Below are positions 35,156-44,110 of a stretch of 64,000 nucleotides of DNA, in pieces; position 1 is the first letter of the stretch; each line of letters begins with the position of its first letter. The DNA lies in the NCBI RefSeq assembly GCF_004766055.1, contig NZ_SPQR01000004.1, positions 298,927 through 362,926 on the forward strand. Reading direction: 5' to 3'. The notes under the pieces are model-generated. The model was not told where the DNA came from. It saw only the letters and a program-made list of their open reading frames with translations, and searched no databases. The stretch comes from Desulfosporosinus sp. Sb-LF (lineage in GTDB: Bacteria > Bacillota > Desulfitobacteriia > Desulfitobacteriales > Desulfitobacteriaceae). A program made the translations under genes and the position numbers.

Positions 35156-35286
35156 AAGCCCTTATTGTCCCCTTTTCTACAATATAATCTCTACTGGTTC
35201 CTTTTAGTGATTCATCCAATGGTTAAATACTACTATCCATCGGTATATACCCTTCCTTATTAGACTATATGTCGTTTAAATTATTT

Positions 35287-35320
35287 TAAGGGTATGCCAT
35301 GAACTCAGCACATACCCTTA
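35287..35320 (-). terminator. Hairpin terminator
   Basis: TAAGGGTATG pairs with CATACCCTTA around a 14-base loop, 11 bases after the stop of the GyrI-like gene. Confidence 0.75.
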
Positions 35321-35330
35321 AATAACTACT

Positions 35331-35810
35331 TTATTTTTTCACTATTGGTACCCAAACTTCACATTTATAGTCCTGTGCCGATGGATTGCCAGGAAGATAA
35401 ACTTCAAGCATCGGTGCATTTGCTTGCTCAAAGCCTGTTGCAGGAAACCATTCTTGGTAGATTCTTGACAATACGTTTACTATTGCGTATGGCATCAATC
35501 CTACCGATGTAAATACTGCCCAGTTAGCAGTCGGTATTTCTCTGATATCAAAACCGGATTCTGCTGAATTATTGACATCCTCTATAGCAATCATGTAAGA
35601 AAATTGTTCCTTATCATCTTCAAGCTCCATGCTTATGCCAAGCATATTTTGTCTGTTATCTATGGCACAAATTTTTTCGCTTGTTCCATCTGCATTACAT
35701 TTATCCCAGAATTCAGATATTTCCCTGTGATGTCCTTCATCCTTTGTCGATACTTTAATTACCTTGCCTATGACCTTAAATGCTTCCTTTTGAATTATTC
35801 TGTAATCCAT
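35331..35810 (-). CDS. GyrI-like effector-binding protein (AraC effector domain)
   Basis: A 159-residue protein with the GyrI-like small-molecule-binding fold. It starts 'MDYRIIQKEAFKVIGKVIKV' and ends 'KCEVWVPIVKK', both typical. The start at 35810 follows AAGGGGATAAGGAT. The frame continues upstream to 35924, and its last part ('PFRIEGDKD' just before the Met) is the linker that joins an AraC-type DNA-binding domain to this effector domain in full-length regulators. The DNA-binding half is gone, so this is either a free effector domain or the stump of a former regulator. It lies next to the response regulator gene but probably has its own transcript. Confidence 0.8.
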   Translation of the reverse strand: MDYRIIQKEAFKVIGKVIKVSTKDEGHHREISEFWDKCNADGTSEKICAIDNRQNMLGISMELEDDKEQFSYMIAIEDVNNSAESGFDIREIPTANWAVFTSVGLMPYAIVNVLSRIYQEWFPATGFEQANAPMLEVYLPGNPSAQDYKCEVWVPIVKK

Positions 35811-35962
35811 ATCCTTATCCCCTTCGATTCTAAATGGAATGAGATACCCTAGTGTCGGCCAGTACCCTGGAGATGCTTTGATACGGCTGTTCTCTGAAAC
35901 AATAGGTAAATCAAAAGCAGCCACCCTGGCACTTGGCCTATCGTAGCTGCTTTTAAAGGGAC

Positions 35963-36724
35963 TTAGCCCTCATCTTCGCTGTCAAGCAGATGTTTTCGTC
36001 TGTACGCTTTGGGGGTCATATTCATTTGCTGTACGAAGACACGATTAAAATAGGAGGGATCTGTAAAACCACATTCACTGGAAATGCGATAGGCGGGATA
36101 ACTAGTTGTTTCCAGTAATTTGCAGGCATACTCAATTTTTAACCTATTGACATAATCTATATAGGTAACCCCTACTTCTTTTTTGAAGATGCGGCTGAAA
36201 TATTGAGGGTGCAAAAATACATGGGACGAGACCAATTGCAGGGGTAATTTTTGTTTAAAGTTATCATGAATATAGTTTAGTGATTTTTCGATAAAATACA
36301 TTTGATTGGGTTCTTGTTCCACAATTTCTTCGTCCACAGGTACTTGGTGTGTAGTTATACTAGTCAACACATCATGGAATGCCTGCTTGAAAACGGACGG
36401 TTTAATGGGTTTCAGCAAATAATCCTGAACGCGGAGGCGAATTGCTGTTTGCGCATAGGAAAAGTCTGAACAAGCCGATAAAATCATAACACTTGCTTGA
36501 GGAAGGAATTTCCTTATCTCCTTAAGGGCCTGTAAGCCGTCCATTTCAGGAATAAGTATATCCATCACTATGACATCCGGTTTATGTTGTTTTGCCAGTT
36601 TGACAGCTTGAATCCCGCTTTCACAGGTGATTATTTTATCTTTTGGGAGAAGCTCTTCGGTTACAATCGACTTAAGAAACTCCAATTCAAGTAACTCATC
36701 TTCCACAATTAAAACTACGCTCAT
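35963..36724 (-). CDS. AraC-type response regulator
   Basis: A 253-residue two-component regulator. The receiver has 'VVLIVEDELLELEFL' and the phosphorylated Asp in 'PDVIVMDILIPEMDG', with Lys in 'DYLLKPIKP'. The C-terminal AraC domain carries two helix-turn-helices and ends 'YFNRVFVQQMNMTPKAYRR'. The start at 36724 follows GAGGTGA. Its kinase gene ends 5 bases upstream. It lies directly downstream of the choline microcompartment operon, whose promoter is the likely target. Confidence 0.9.
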   Translation of the reverse strand: MSVVLIVEDELLELEFLKSIVTEELLPKDKIITCESGIQAVKLAKQHKPDVIVMDILIPEMDGLQALKEIRKFLPQASVMILSACSDFSYAQTAIRLRVQDYLLKPIKPSVFKQAFHDVLTSITTHQVPVDEEIVEQEPNQMYFIEKSLNYIHDNFKQKLPLQLVSSHVFLHPQYFSRIFKKEVGVTYIDYVNRLKIEYACKLLETTSYPAYRISSECGFTDPSYFNRVFVQQMNMTPKAYRRKHLLDSEDEG

Positions 36725-36729
36725 CACTA

Positions 36730-37932
36730 TCACCTCGCATTGGGTTTAGTGGGAATCGAGATGGTGACGGTACTTCCGCTATAGTCTGATTTTTCGATTT
36801 TCAACCCGTATTGTTCTCCGAAATATCGTTTCAACCGTTTGTCCGTACTACGAAAACCTATTCCAAGCTTATTTTCCGATTGTTGCAAACTTTTTAAGAC
36901 TTCTGTGGGAAAACCATTCCCATTATCCACAACAAAAATATTGATATCATTCTTATTTTCTTCAGCATAAATTTTTATCTTGCCCCCATCCCTTTTAGGG
37001 GTAATGCCATGGATAAGGGCATTCTCAACAATGGGCTGTATAATCATATTGGGGATTCTATGGGCTTTAATATGATCAGGAATGTCAATATCATACTCCA
37101 AACGATTTTTATATCTTATTTTCTGAATGTAAAGGTATTTTTCAATATTATCCATCTCGGCTCCAATGGTGTGCAACTCATCGTCATGCTTTAAGTTGTA
37201 CCTTAATAAATCTGAAAGACAGTAAATAAGTTCTTCAGTTGTATGGGATTTTTCAAAATAGGCAATACGTGCTATAGAGTTTAGGGTATTAAACAGGAAA
37301 TGCGGGTTAATGACCAAAGACATATTTTTCGCTTCGAGATCAATAATCTTTTTCTCCAGCATTTCCTTTTCAATAGACAATCTTGCTATCGCCTTATCGG
37401 CAGTATGGATACTTTGAGAAAAATCATAGCTAATATTTTGGGTAATATGGTTGCAAATTTGTTCATGAATTTCAAGTTTGTTTTCTTCTATGGTTTTTAT
37501 CGTTGCAATTGATTTCGCGATAAATTCCGGTTCGAGTTTCTTATTCTTTGCAATGCTCATTATATCAATCAAATATTTCTGATATTCACTATCCGTTGAA
37601 TAAACCTGCGCACCGACGACATAGCCAATGGTTTGGTTGTTAATATCGACCGGCAAAAGAATGTTTGCCAGCCCATGCCGACAGATAAATCGGTCTCCAC
37701 TACCCGATTTTAACCTAGCAATATAGTCTGAGCATATCCTTGTTTCATCTTCCTGGCAAATAAACTTGCAAAAATCAGGAGACGGGTTAAATTCAAGAAG
37801 AATATTGCCACTGGTATCTACTAGCAGTAATGAAATATTAGACAGGGATAATAGTCCGCTGTAGCGAGAATACAGATTGGAATCCATTAAATTTTTTAAA
37901 GTTTTGTTAGTATCATCCATGCTATTCGCCAA
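36730..37932 (-). CDS. PocR-domain sensor histidine kinase
   Basis: A 400-residue soluble kinase. Residues ~15-160 are a PocR sensory domain with a Cys set ('DFCKFICQEDETRICSDY', 'FICRHGL') as in PocR, the activator of propanediol use. A coiled coil (about 170-205) leads to the LytS-type kinase: 'NPHFLFNTLNSIAR' with the phosphorylated His, then 'IVENALIHGI' and 'VVDNGNGFP' for ATP binding. No membrane helix is present, so it senses a cytoplasmic signal. Position suggests a ligand linked to choline breakdown. The start is TTG at 37932 behind AAAAGGA. Confidence 0.88.
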   Translation of the reverse strand: MANSMDDTNKTLKNLMDSNLYSRYSGLLSLSNISLLLVDTSGNILLEFNPSPDFCKFICQEDETRICSDYIARLKSGSGDRFICRHGLANILLPVDINNQTIGYVVGAQVYSTDSEYQKYLIDIMSIAKNKKLEPEFIAKSIATIKTIEENKLEIHEQICNHITQNISYDFSQSIHTADKAIARLSIEKEMLEKKIIDLEAKNMSLVINPHFLFNTLNSIARIAYFEKSHTTEELIYCLSDLLRYNLKHDDELHTIGAEMDNIEKYLYIQKIRYKNRLEYDIDIPDHIKAHRIPNMIIQPIVENALIHGITPKRDGGKIKIYAEENKNDINIFVVDNGNGFPTEVLKSLQQSENKLGIGFRSTDKRLKRYFGEQYGLKIEKSDYSGSTVTISIPTKPNAR

Positions 37933-38286
37933 ATATTCCTTTTCTATAATTGATTCAACTTCTTGACATAGTTTAACAAGAGAGCCCTTAATAATAAAAA
38001 AGAATCAACCACTGTTTGAGCAGTAGTTCAATTCATTAAATACACAAGCAACCAAATATACAAAAAACCCACTTCATCAAAGAAGGCATCGTCAAAGATT
38101 TGTATGCATTCGTTTATAATACAACACCCTTATGAAAATGTAAATAGAACTAATCCTCGAACCCAAAATTAACACAAGTGGTTAGCAATTCGCGTAATTT
38201 AGATAGCATGTCCAGAATTGCACCACTCCATGAGTTGCCACGAGTAATCAACCATTAAGTATAGTTAATTACCGCTAAGCAAAAAC
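37933..38286. other. Intergenic region before the two-component genes
   Basis: About 350 AT-rich bases between the microcompartment operon terminator and the kinase gene. No gene was seen; it should hold the kinase promoter (minus strand). Confidence 0.5.
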
Positions 38287-38321
38287 GAAGGCCAAAACCT
38301 CGAAACGAGATCTTGACCTTC
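38287..38321 (-). terminator. Terminator of the microcompartment operon
   Basis: On the minus strand GAAGGTCAAGATCTCG pairs with CGAGGTTTTGGCCTTC (two mismatches) around TTT and is followed by GTTTTTGC. It lies 26 bases after the last shell gene. Confidence 0.82.
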
Positions 38322-38346
38322 GTCTGATGGACTGCCTAATGGTTCA

Positions 38347-38637
38347 TTAGGCTTCGTTTTTGGCTGCAGGAAGTATCATTTCTACATCACTGTGAGGACG
38401 CGGAATGACATGAACGGAAATCAGTTCGCCAACTCGCTGAGCAGCAGCAGCACCAGCATCGGTTGCTGCTTTTACAGCTCCAACATCGCCTCTTACCATA
38501 ATGGTGACCAGACCACCGCCGACGAATTCGCGACCAATCAGATGAACGTTCGCGGCTTTAACCATGGCGTCTGCCGCTTCTATTGCTCCTACTAGACCTT
38601 TGGTTTCGATTAATCCTAAAGCTTCTGATTTACTCAT
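38347..38637 (-). CDS. BMC-H microcompartment shell protein
   Basis: A 96-residue single-domain shell protein that forms hexamers tiling the compartment facets. It has '[20 protein letters not shown]', the pore segment '[20 protein letters not shown]' (pore loop GGG) and the C-terminal '[17 protein letters not shown]', all typical of PduA/EutM-type proteins. It is the last gene of the operon. Confidence 0.95.
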   Translation of the reverse strand: MSKSEALGLIETKGLVGAIEAADAMVKAANVHLIGREFVGGGLVTIMVRGDVGAVKAATDAGAAAAQRVGELISVHVIPRPHSDVEMILPAAKNEA

Positions 38638-38657
38638 TGTTGTTGCCTCCTAAAATT

Positions 38658-39296
38658 TTATTTTACAATAGTTATTCTTGCGGTTGCGAGCTGCATAGCG
38701 TTCGCTTCTTCCGTGTCGATATGAAATTCAAGCGCCGAGGTGTTGTTGGCTCTGATGACGACATTCGAGAAAGTTCCGCCTCGAAGTCCGTCTATTTGGA
38801 TGGTTACCTGTTCTCCATCGGTTACACCAAAGTTTTTTGCATCTTCCAAGGTCATATGAATATGCCGCTGCGCAATCACTAGGCCTTTGGAAAGCAAAAC
38901 ACTTCCTTTGGGACCAATGAGAGTGATTCCCGGAGTTCCTTGCAGGTCTCCCGACAACCTTACCGGCGCGGATACGCCAAGTTTAAAACAATCTGCCTGG
39001 AGTATTTCTATCTGCGATTCACTTCGCACTGGTCCGAGGATACGAACCTTTTCAATAGCACCTTTAGGCCCGGCTATGATCAGGGTTTCCTTACAGGCAT
39101 ATTGCATGGGTTGTGACAAATCCTTGGTCTTAGTCAATTGGTATCCTGAACCAAACAATGTTTCCAGATCTGCTTGAGAAAGATGAATATGACGGTTAGA
39201 TATTCCCACAGGGATGGAATTGTCGTCCTTTTTTAAATACCCCCCTTCTTTAATAGCCTCCATCAGAAGCGCTGCTAAAGCGTCATACTTTCCCAC
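38658..39296 (-). CDS. pduL: Phosphate propanoyl/acetyltransferase PduL
   Basis: A 212-residue enzyme that converts acetyl-CoA plus phosphate to acetyl phosphate and frees CoA inside the compartment. The zinc-binding motifs 'VGISNRHIHLSQADLE' and 'IAQRHIHMTLEDAKNFGV' and the third His in 'LEFHIDTEEANA' are present. The N-terminal ~25 residues ('YDALAALLMEAIKEGGYL') form an amphipathic helix that fits an encapsulation peptide. The start is GTG with GAGGTGATA upstream. It ends 20 bases before the last BMC-H gene and follows the aldehyde dehydrogenase gene by 2 bases. Confidence 0.93.
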   Translation of the reverse strand: MGKYDALAALLMEAIKEGGYLKKDDNSIPVGISNRHIHLSQADLETLFGSGYQLTKTKDLSQPMQYACKETLIIAGPKGAIEKVRILGPVRSESQIEILQADCFKLGVSAPVRLSGDLQGTPGITLIGPKGSVLLSKGLVIAQRHIHMTLEDAKNFGVTDGEQVTIQIDGLRGGTFSNVVIRANNTSALEFHIDTEEANAMQLATARITIVK

Positions 39297-39298
39297 CT

Positions 39299-40783
39299 TT
39301 AGTTATCACCTCGTTTTTTCAGGAGCAAAATGACTTCATTCACAACGTTCATAATCTGATCATCACTGATGCCACTCAGACTAGCGCTCTGTGCCACGCT
39401 GGCCGAGAAGGAAGGGGTCGTGTTTTCGGTGAAGTCTTTGATTCCATAAGCCACACGTTTGATATTGATCAAGTGCAGAGGGGTTACATTATCGGAGGTT
39501 GCACTTCCACCCCAAGTACCACAACCCAGTGTAAAGGCTGGGGAAAGTCCGGTACTTGCGCCTACACCACCTTGGCTGGATGCTGTGTTGACCAAAATCC
39601 TAAATACCGGTTTTTCAGCGAATTTCATGACCATTTCATGATTTTCCGTATGAATGGAAAGGCTGTGCCCGACACCACCATTATTCAAGAGTTTAATGCT
39701 CAGATCACAAGCTTCCTGCCAATCTTTTACGGTATAAAACGCCAGCACAGTCGTCAATTTTTCATAAGACAGGGGGTATTCCTCACCCACGCCCTGTTGT
39801 TCACCTAACAAGACTTTTGTTCCCGGTGGAATGGCTATACCGGCACCGTCTGCGATGACTGCAGCGGACCTCCCGACCATTTTCCCGTTCATAGCATGGC
39901 CGCGAACAAACAATTTTTTAGCAACTTGATTTGTTTCCGCGGGGGTCATGAAGTAACCACCTTGACGTCTGAACTCTTCCATAACCTGGTCACGCATGCA
40001 TTCTTCAACAATCACCGATTGCTCGGATGCACAAATAGTGCCATTGTCAAACGTTTTACTAGCAATAATATTTTTAACGGCTTTCGAAATATTGGCAGTT
40101 CTTTCGATATAGGCCGGAACGTTGCCCGGACCTACACCCAATGCCGGCTTCCCCGCGCTATAGGCAGCCTTTACCATGGCTGAACCACCCGTGGCGATAA
40201 TCATGGCGACTTCATCGCATTTCATGAGTTCATTGGTCGCATTCATCGAGGGTTTTGAGATACAGCCAATAATATTGGCTGGGGCTCCAGCCGCTACAGC
40301 CGCATCATTCATCAATCTGGCTGCCTGCAGCGTACATTTGAGAGCCGAAGGATGTGGTGAGAACACTATCCCGTTACGGGATTTAATGGCGATAATCGAT
40401 TTGTAAATGGCCGTAGATGTAGGATTGGTTGAGGGAACAATTCCCATGAGTACACCTACCGGTTCGGCAATTTCAATGAGTTTGTTGACCTTATCGTCTT
40501 TAATGACTCCGATGGTTTGCATGGGTTTGATGAAGTCATAAAGTTCTGTGGAAGCAAAACGATTTTTGAAGATTTTATCTTCTACTTTACCAAATCCTGT
40601 TTCTTCAACCGCCATTTTTGCCAGAGAAACAGCATTCTCCTCTGCCACTTTTACCATATTACGGATGATTACGTCAATTTGCTCGCAATTGAATTTTGCA
40701 AGTTGCGTTTGCGCCAGTTTAGCCTGACGAGCAAGATTTCTGGTCTCTTGCACGGATTGTAAATCATAGTCAAAGTTTTCCAT
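39299..40783 (-). CDS. CoA-acylating acetaldehyde dehydrogenase (EutE/AdhE-N type)
   Basis: A 494-residue enzyme that oxidises acetaldehyde with CoA and NAD+ to acetyl-CoA. The catalytic Cys251 lies in 'TFDNGTICASEQSV', and the NAD-binding region has 'VPSTNPTSTAIYKSI' and 'IIATGGSAMVKAA'. The C-terminal ~35 residues, a Ser/Ala linker then the helix 'ISDDQIMNVVNEVILLLKKR', look like an encapsulation peptide. This is the active aldehyde dehydrogenase of the pathway; the other family member at 50775 lacks the Cys. Confidence 0.93.
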   Translation of the reverse strand: MENFDYDLQSVQETRNLARQAKLAQTQLAKFNCEQIDVIIRNMVKVAEENAVSLAKMAVEETGFGKVEDKIFKNRFASTELYDFIKPMQTIGVIKDDKVNKLIEIAEPVGVLMGIVPSTNPTSTAIYKSIIAIKSRNGIVFSPHPSALKCTLQAARLMNDAAVAAGAPANIIGCISKPSMNATNELMKCDEVAMIIATGGSAMVKAAYSAGKPALGVGPGNVPAYIERTANISKAVKNIIASKTFDNGTICASEQSVIVEECMRDQVMEEFRRQGGYFMTPAETNQVAKKLFVRGHAMNGKMVGRSAAVIADGAGIAIPPGTKVLLGEQQGVGEEYPLSYEKLTTVLAFYTVKDWQEACDLSIKLLNNGGVGHSLSIHTENHEMVMKFAEKPVFRILVNTASSQGGVGASTGLSPAFTLGCGTWGGSATSDNVTPLHLINIKRVAYGIKDFTENTTPSFSASVAQSASLSGISDDQIMNVVNEVILLLKKRGDN

Positions 40784-40829
40784 CTGCTATTCCTTCCTAC
40801 ACTCTTTACTTATTTGCAGGCACTTAAAG

Positions 40830-41471
40830 TTATTTTTCGCTCCCCCGCTCGTAATATCTCTTCAGTTTCTGAATAAGTAATTCTTTGTTAGCTTTTGAAA
40901 TGGCTCTACCTGCGACGCCGAGTTCTTTGTATTCTCTCGCCAGATTCCGAAGTTTTACCACGGAAATCGATTTTAGGATGTCCACACCCTTTTCAAGTCC
41001 AAATTCCTGTACGAAAGCATCTACTCCCTCTTTGCGGAGTTGACTCAGCATGATTTGCTGGGATTTAGAGCTTTCTTTTGTGGTTTTAGCTGGTTCTATC
41101 GATTGTGCAGCGGTGTCCTGCTTTGGCAAGGAATCATTTAAGCTAGTGATTGGATCAGAGTCCTGAAAAAAGTTTGGTTGATCCTCAACAGAATTTACCC
41201 TTACCGCGACTATACCTTCAATCTCCTGGTGCGGTCTGGGAATTATATGTTGAGAAACCAAGGACAAGCGGCCTATCTTTTCAACCGCTGTTACAGCTGC
41301 TTCCACAGCGGCTTTAACTGCTCCCACATCACCCGTTACAGCAATTGTTACGAGACCGCCACCTACAAAGGTCCTCCCCACGAGATCCACTTGAGCCGTT
41401 TTGAGCATGACATCTGCACATTCAATAGCAGGAAGGAGTCCTCGTGTCTCAATTAAGCCAAGAGCCTGCAT
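40830..41471 (-). CDS. BMC-H shell protein with C-terminal SAP/Rho-N-like domain
   Basis: A 213-residue shell protein. Residues 1-90 are a standard BMC domain ('ALGLIETRGLLPAIECADVM', pore '[18 protein letters not shown]', end 'HIIPRPHQEIEGIV'). A ~60-residue polar linker follows. The C-terminal ~65 residues are helical: 'QLRKEGVDAFVQEFGLEKGV' and 'KLRNLAREYKELGVAGRAIS', then 'KANKELLIQKLKRYYE'. The last part resembles SAP or Rho N-terminal folds that bind nucleic acid. EutK has a similar layout with a different helical tail. The extension could bind DNA/RNA or organise cargo. Confidence 0.85.
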   Translation of the reverse strand: MQALGLIETRGLLPAIECADVMLKTAQVDLVGRTFVGGGLVTIAVTGDVGAVKAAVEAAVTAVEKIGRLSLVSQHIIPRPHQEIEGIVAVRVNSVEDQPNFFQDSDPITSLNDSLPKQDTAAQSIEPAKTTKESSKSQQIMLSQLRKEGVDAFVQEFGLEKGVDILKSISVVKLRNLAREYKELGVAGRAISKANKELLIQKLKRYYERGSEK

Positions 41472-41482
41472 AGCTTACCCTC

Positions 41483-42160
41483 CTATTGTTGCGCCATAAG
41501 ATCAGCCCAGTTCGCCGGGTAAGTTACGTAAAAGAGTTTGACATAATCAGACGAACTCCAGGTTACTTTGGAACCTTTGGGTACGAAGAGGACATCTCCC
41601 TGGTGAGCGTGATAAGTCTCGTCATTGATAGTGATGGACAGGCTTCCCTCGAGAACAATATCAATTTCTTCATAGCACAATTCCCACTCAAAGCTAGATT
41701 GCTCTATGGTCAAAAAGCCTGCACTCATTTGGGAATCATCTTTACTGACCACTTCACGATAAGCTACGTTCGTGCTCGGATCGCCCGTTTCAAAGGTCTC
41801 GAGTTTCACTGTCCTGCCGCGCACGATTTTCAGTCCACTCGGGTCACCCTCTGCCCTGAAGGGAGTTTCGGGAGATGGGTTAGGAACACTTGCCAGGAGT
41901 CTGTTGGCTAATACCGCTTTTACAACTTGAAAGATCATATCTGGGTCGATCTCGTTTTGCCTGCTATCTTTCTTCGGCAAGCCACTTTCGGTACCAGTGT
42001 GATCTCCTGCAGCAGAAGGGTCTGCTGTAAATTCCACACCCAGTTCCCTAGCTAGATCCTTAGCTGCCGGTGTAATAATAGTATCGCAGTCTACGCAGAA
42101 AAGTTTTTGCCCCTTTGCTGCTACTGCTTTCACTTCGTTTGCAGAAACAAGTTTCTTCAA
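41483..42160 (-). CDS. eutQ: EutQ-like cupin protein (acetate kinase)
   Basis: A 225-residue protein. The N-terminus 'KKLVSANEVKAVAAKGQKLF' and a Cys pair ('FCVDCDTI') precede a linker, and the C-terminal cupin carries 'AGFLTIEQSSFEWELCYEEI', 'DIVLEGSLSITINDETYHAH' and 'GDVLFVPKGSKVTWSS', as in EutQ. EutQ has acetate kinase activity, so it can make ATP from the acetyl phosphate formed by PduL. The start TTG at 42160 is set by AAAGGAGG 7 bases upstream; the open frame reaches 42190. Confidence 0.9.
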   Translation of the reverse strand: MKKLVSANEVKAVAAKGQKLFCVDCDTIITPAAKDLARELGVEFTADPSAAGDHTGTESGLPKKDSRQNEIDPDMIFQVVKAVLANRLLASVPNPSPETPFRAEGDPSGLKIVRGRTVKLETFETGDPSTNVAYREVVSKDDSQMSAGFLTIEQSSFEWELCYEEIDIVLEGSLSITINDETYHAHQGDVLFVPKGSKVTWSSSDYVKLFYVTYPANWADLMAQQ

Positions 42161-42208
42161 TTTCGCACCTCCTTTCAATCGTATAAGCAAGAAGAATATG
42201 ATTGTAAT

Positions 42209-42757
42209 TTAGAATAGCGATTCCCATAATTTTTCAGATGGCGAAGGAATTACTTCAACATCCACTAACAAGCCTTTCTCGATAGCGATTGCTTTCCCGG
42301 CTTCAATACTTGCTTCTACAGCGCCAACATCTCCAGTGAAGGTGAAGTAGGCTTTGCCGCCCAATCCACTACCCAAACGTAGTTCCAAGGCCTGTACATC
42401 AGCAGCTTTGAGTGCTGCATCAGCAGCAATGATCATGGATGCCAGGGAGAAACATTCCATGATCCCTAGAGCCCCGATTGCATCAGGCATGCTTGTGGCC
42501 GTGATGGCCGGGAAAACGCCCTGATGAACATTGGCGAGGATAAAGCTATCGACCAAATATTCTCCTGCATTTTCTACGCCGACGCTGATAGAGCTTTCTA
42601 CAGCGCCAACGTCCCCTTTGATGATCGCGATATATTTTCCCGGACAGACGGGGGTTGCGCTGACCACTTCAACGTAGGCTGTTTTAAGCATCAAATCGGT
42701 CGCATAAATTCCTCTAGCAATACTAGTAAGCTCAATCATACCTATTGCACTATACAT
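42209..42757 (-). CDS. pduT: PduT-like tandem-BMC shell protein with Fe-S pore cysteine
   Basis: A 182-residue shell protein made of two BMC domains (about 1-90 and 92-180) that forms pseudohexameric trimers. Cys38 in 'SATPVCPGKYIAIIKGDV' is at the residue number of the cysteine that binds a 4Fe-4S cluster at the pore of Citrobacter freundii PduT. The second domain ends 'VDVEVIPSPSEKLWESL', also PduT-like. It should carry electrons across the shell, working with PduS encoded 1 base upstream. Confidence 0.9.
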   Translation of the reverse strand: MYSAIGMIELTSIARGIYATDLMLKTAYVEVVSATPVCPGKYIAIIKGDVGAVESSISVGVENAGEYLVDSFILANVHQGVFPAITATSMPDAIGALGIMECFSLASMIIAADAALKAADVQALELRLGSGLGGKAYFTFTGDVGAVEASIEAGKAIAIEKGLLVDVEVIPSPSEKLWESLF

Positions 42758-42758
42758 A

Positions 42759-44087
42759 CTAACCCACCTTTATCACAATAGAATTATCTCGGAGCTCTAT
42801 CACAGTACCATTGAAGCTGGAGTGAACGGTAGCTCCGAGACTGTTGTCCGGAATTTTACCGATCAGTTGCCCGGCTTTCACCTGTTCGCCTACGGCGACG
42901 ACAGGAATTGCCGGCGCTCCAATGTGCTGTCGTAGAGCGATCTGGATATATTCAGGTCGAAATTCGACTTGAGTCATAGGGGCCGGTTTGTCGAAGGCTG
43001 TTAAGCCAATTTTGATGACTAGACGTTTGCTCGGAATAAGACGATAGTCTCTGGCCGATCGAGCTTGGAAATCCATCTGTATCGGCTGATATTTAATACC
43101 TTGTTCTGCCAGCTTCTGCTTGTAGAGAATATTGACGGATTTCGGATGGAGATTTGCCGGACAGGAGAATAATTCGCAGGCATTACATTCACAACATAAT
43201 TGGGCAATTTGTTGTTCTTTCACGTCCTCTAGATTGTAGCTCAGAGCACGCATAACTTTATGGGGTTGCATATTGTGTCCTAGGAGATAGCGAGGACACA
43301 GATCAGTACACATACGACATTGTTCACAGGCGGTTTTACCAATGACTCTTGCTCGATCAAGACCGACGGATTTTTTCCGAATGAGAAAGTGATCTTTTTT
43401 TAGTAGTACATAGCCTTTGCTTTTTTTGGTGACAAACCCATCGATGTTGTTCATGATAGATCCCATCATGGGACCACCGTCGATAACAGCGTAATCATCA
43501 ATCGTTTCCACACCGCATTGTGCAATGACTTCCCGAATGGATACTCCCACAGGTACTTTGAGGGTCATGCGGTGTGGAATATCTCCGGCGACGGTGATAT
43601 ACGTTTCTGTGACAGGGTTCCCGGCCATGGCATTCCATATATTTAGTGCTGTTTCTGCATTGATTACGACACAGCCCACTTTCAGGGGAATAGAAGCTTC
43701 TGGAACAATTCTTTGAGTCAGTTCATGAACCAGAACCTGTTCATCACCCGCAGGATAGATATCCCGAAGTTCCATGACTTCCATGTAATCTGATAGTCCC
43801 AGAGCGACGATTCTTTCTCGCATGAGGATAATGACCTCTTTGTGTTTGCCCTTGATACCAATGATGGCTTTGCGAGCTTCAATATATCGTCCCGCCGCTT
43901 CCATTCCCCGGATGATTTCATCAGGAAACTGCTCCATCAATTGCTGGTCCACTCTGAGCAGGGGTTCACATTCTGCTCCATTAAGCAATATATACTCGGC
44001 TTTAGACGTTAGTTTGGCGTGAGTTGGAAATCCAGCGCCTCCCGCCCCGATAACCCCTGCATCCTTGAGTATGTTTAGTAGATCCAA
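42759..44087 (-). CDS. pduS: PduS-like RnfC-type flavo-iron-sulfur electron carrier
   Basis: A 442-residue protein. The N-terminal RnfC/NuoF-like domain starts 'KDAGVIGAGGAGFPTHAKL', and an SLBB-type segment follows. Two 4Fe-4S motifs come next: 'CEQCRMCTDLCPR' and 'CCECNACELFSCP'. The C-terminus has a barrel-sandwich fold ('GEQVKAGQLIGKIPDNSLGA'). PduS binds FMN and Fe-S and, in Pdu compartments, reduces cobalamin. No B12-dependent enzyme is encoded here, so NADH re-oxidation with electron export through PduT is more likely. The start TTG at 44087 is chosen for GGAGGTG 7 bases upstream. Confidence 0.88.
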   Translation of the reverse strand: MDLLNILKDAGVIGAGGAGFPTHAKLTSKAEYILLNGAECEPLLRVDQQLMEQFPDEIIRGMEAAGRYIEARKAIIGIKGKHKEVIILMRERIVALGLSDYMEVMELRDIYPAGDEQVLVHELTQRIVPEASIPLKVGCVVINAETALNIWNAMAGNPVTETYITVAGDIPHRMTLKVPVGVSIREVIAQCGVETIDDYAVIDGGPMMGSIMNNIDGFVTKKSKGYVLLKKDHFLIRKKSVGLDRARVIGKTACEQCRMCTDLCPRYLLGHNMQPHKVMRALSYNLEDVKEQQIAQLCCECNACELFSCPANLHPKSVNILYKQKLAEQGIKYQPIQMDFQARSARDYRLIPSKRLVIKIGLTAFDKPAPMTQVEFRPEYIQIALRQHIGAPAIPVVAVGEQVKAGQLIGKIPDNSLGATVHSSFNGTVIELRDNSIVIKVG

Positions 44088-44110
44088 CGTTTCCCACCTC
44101 CAGTTTTTCT

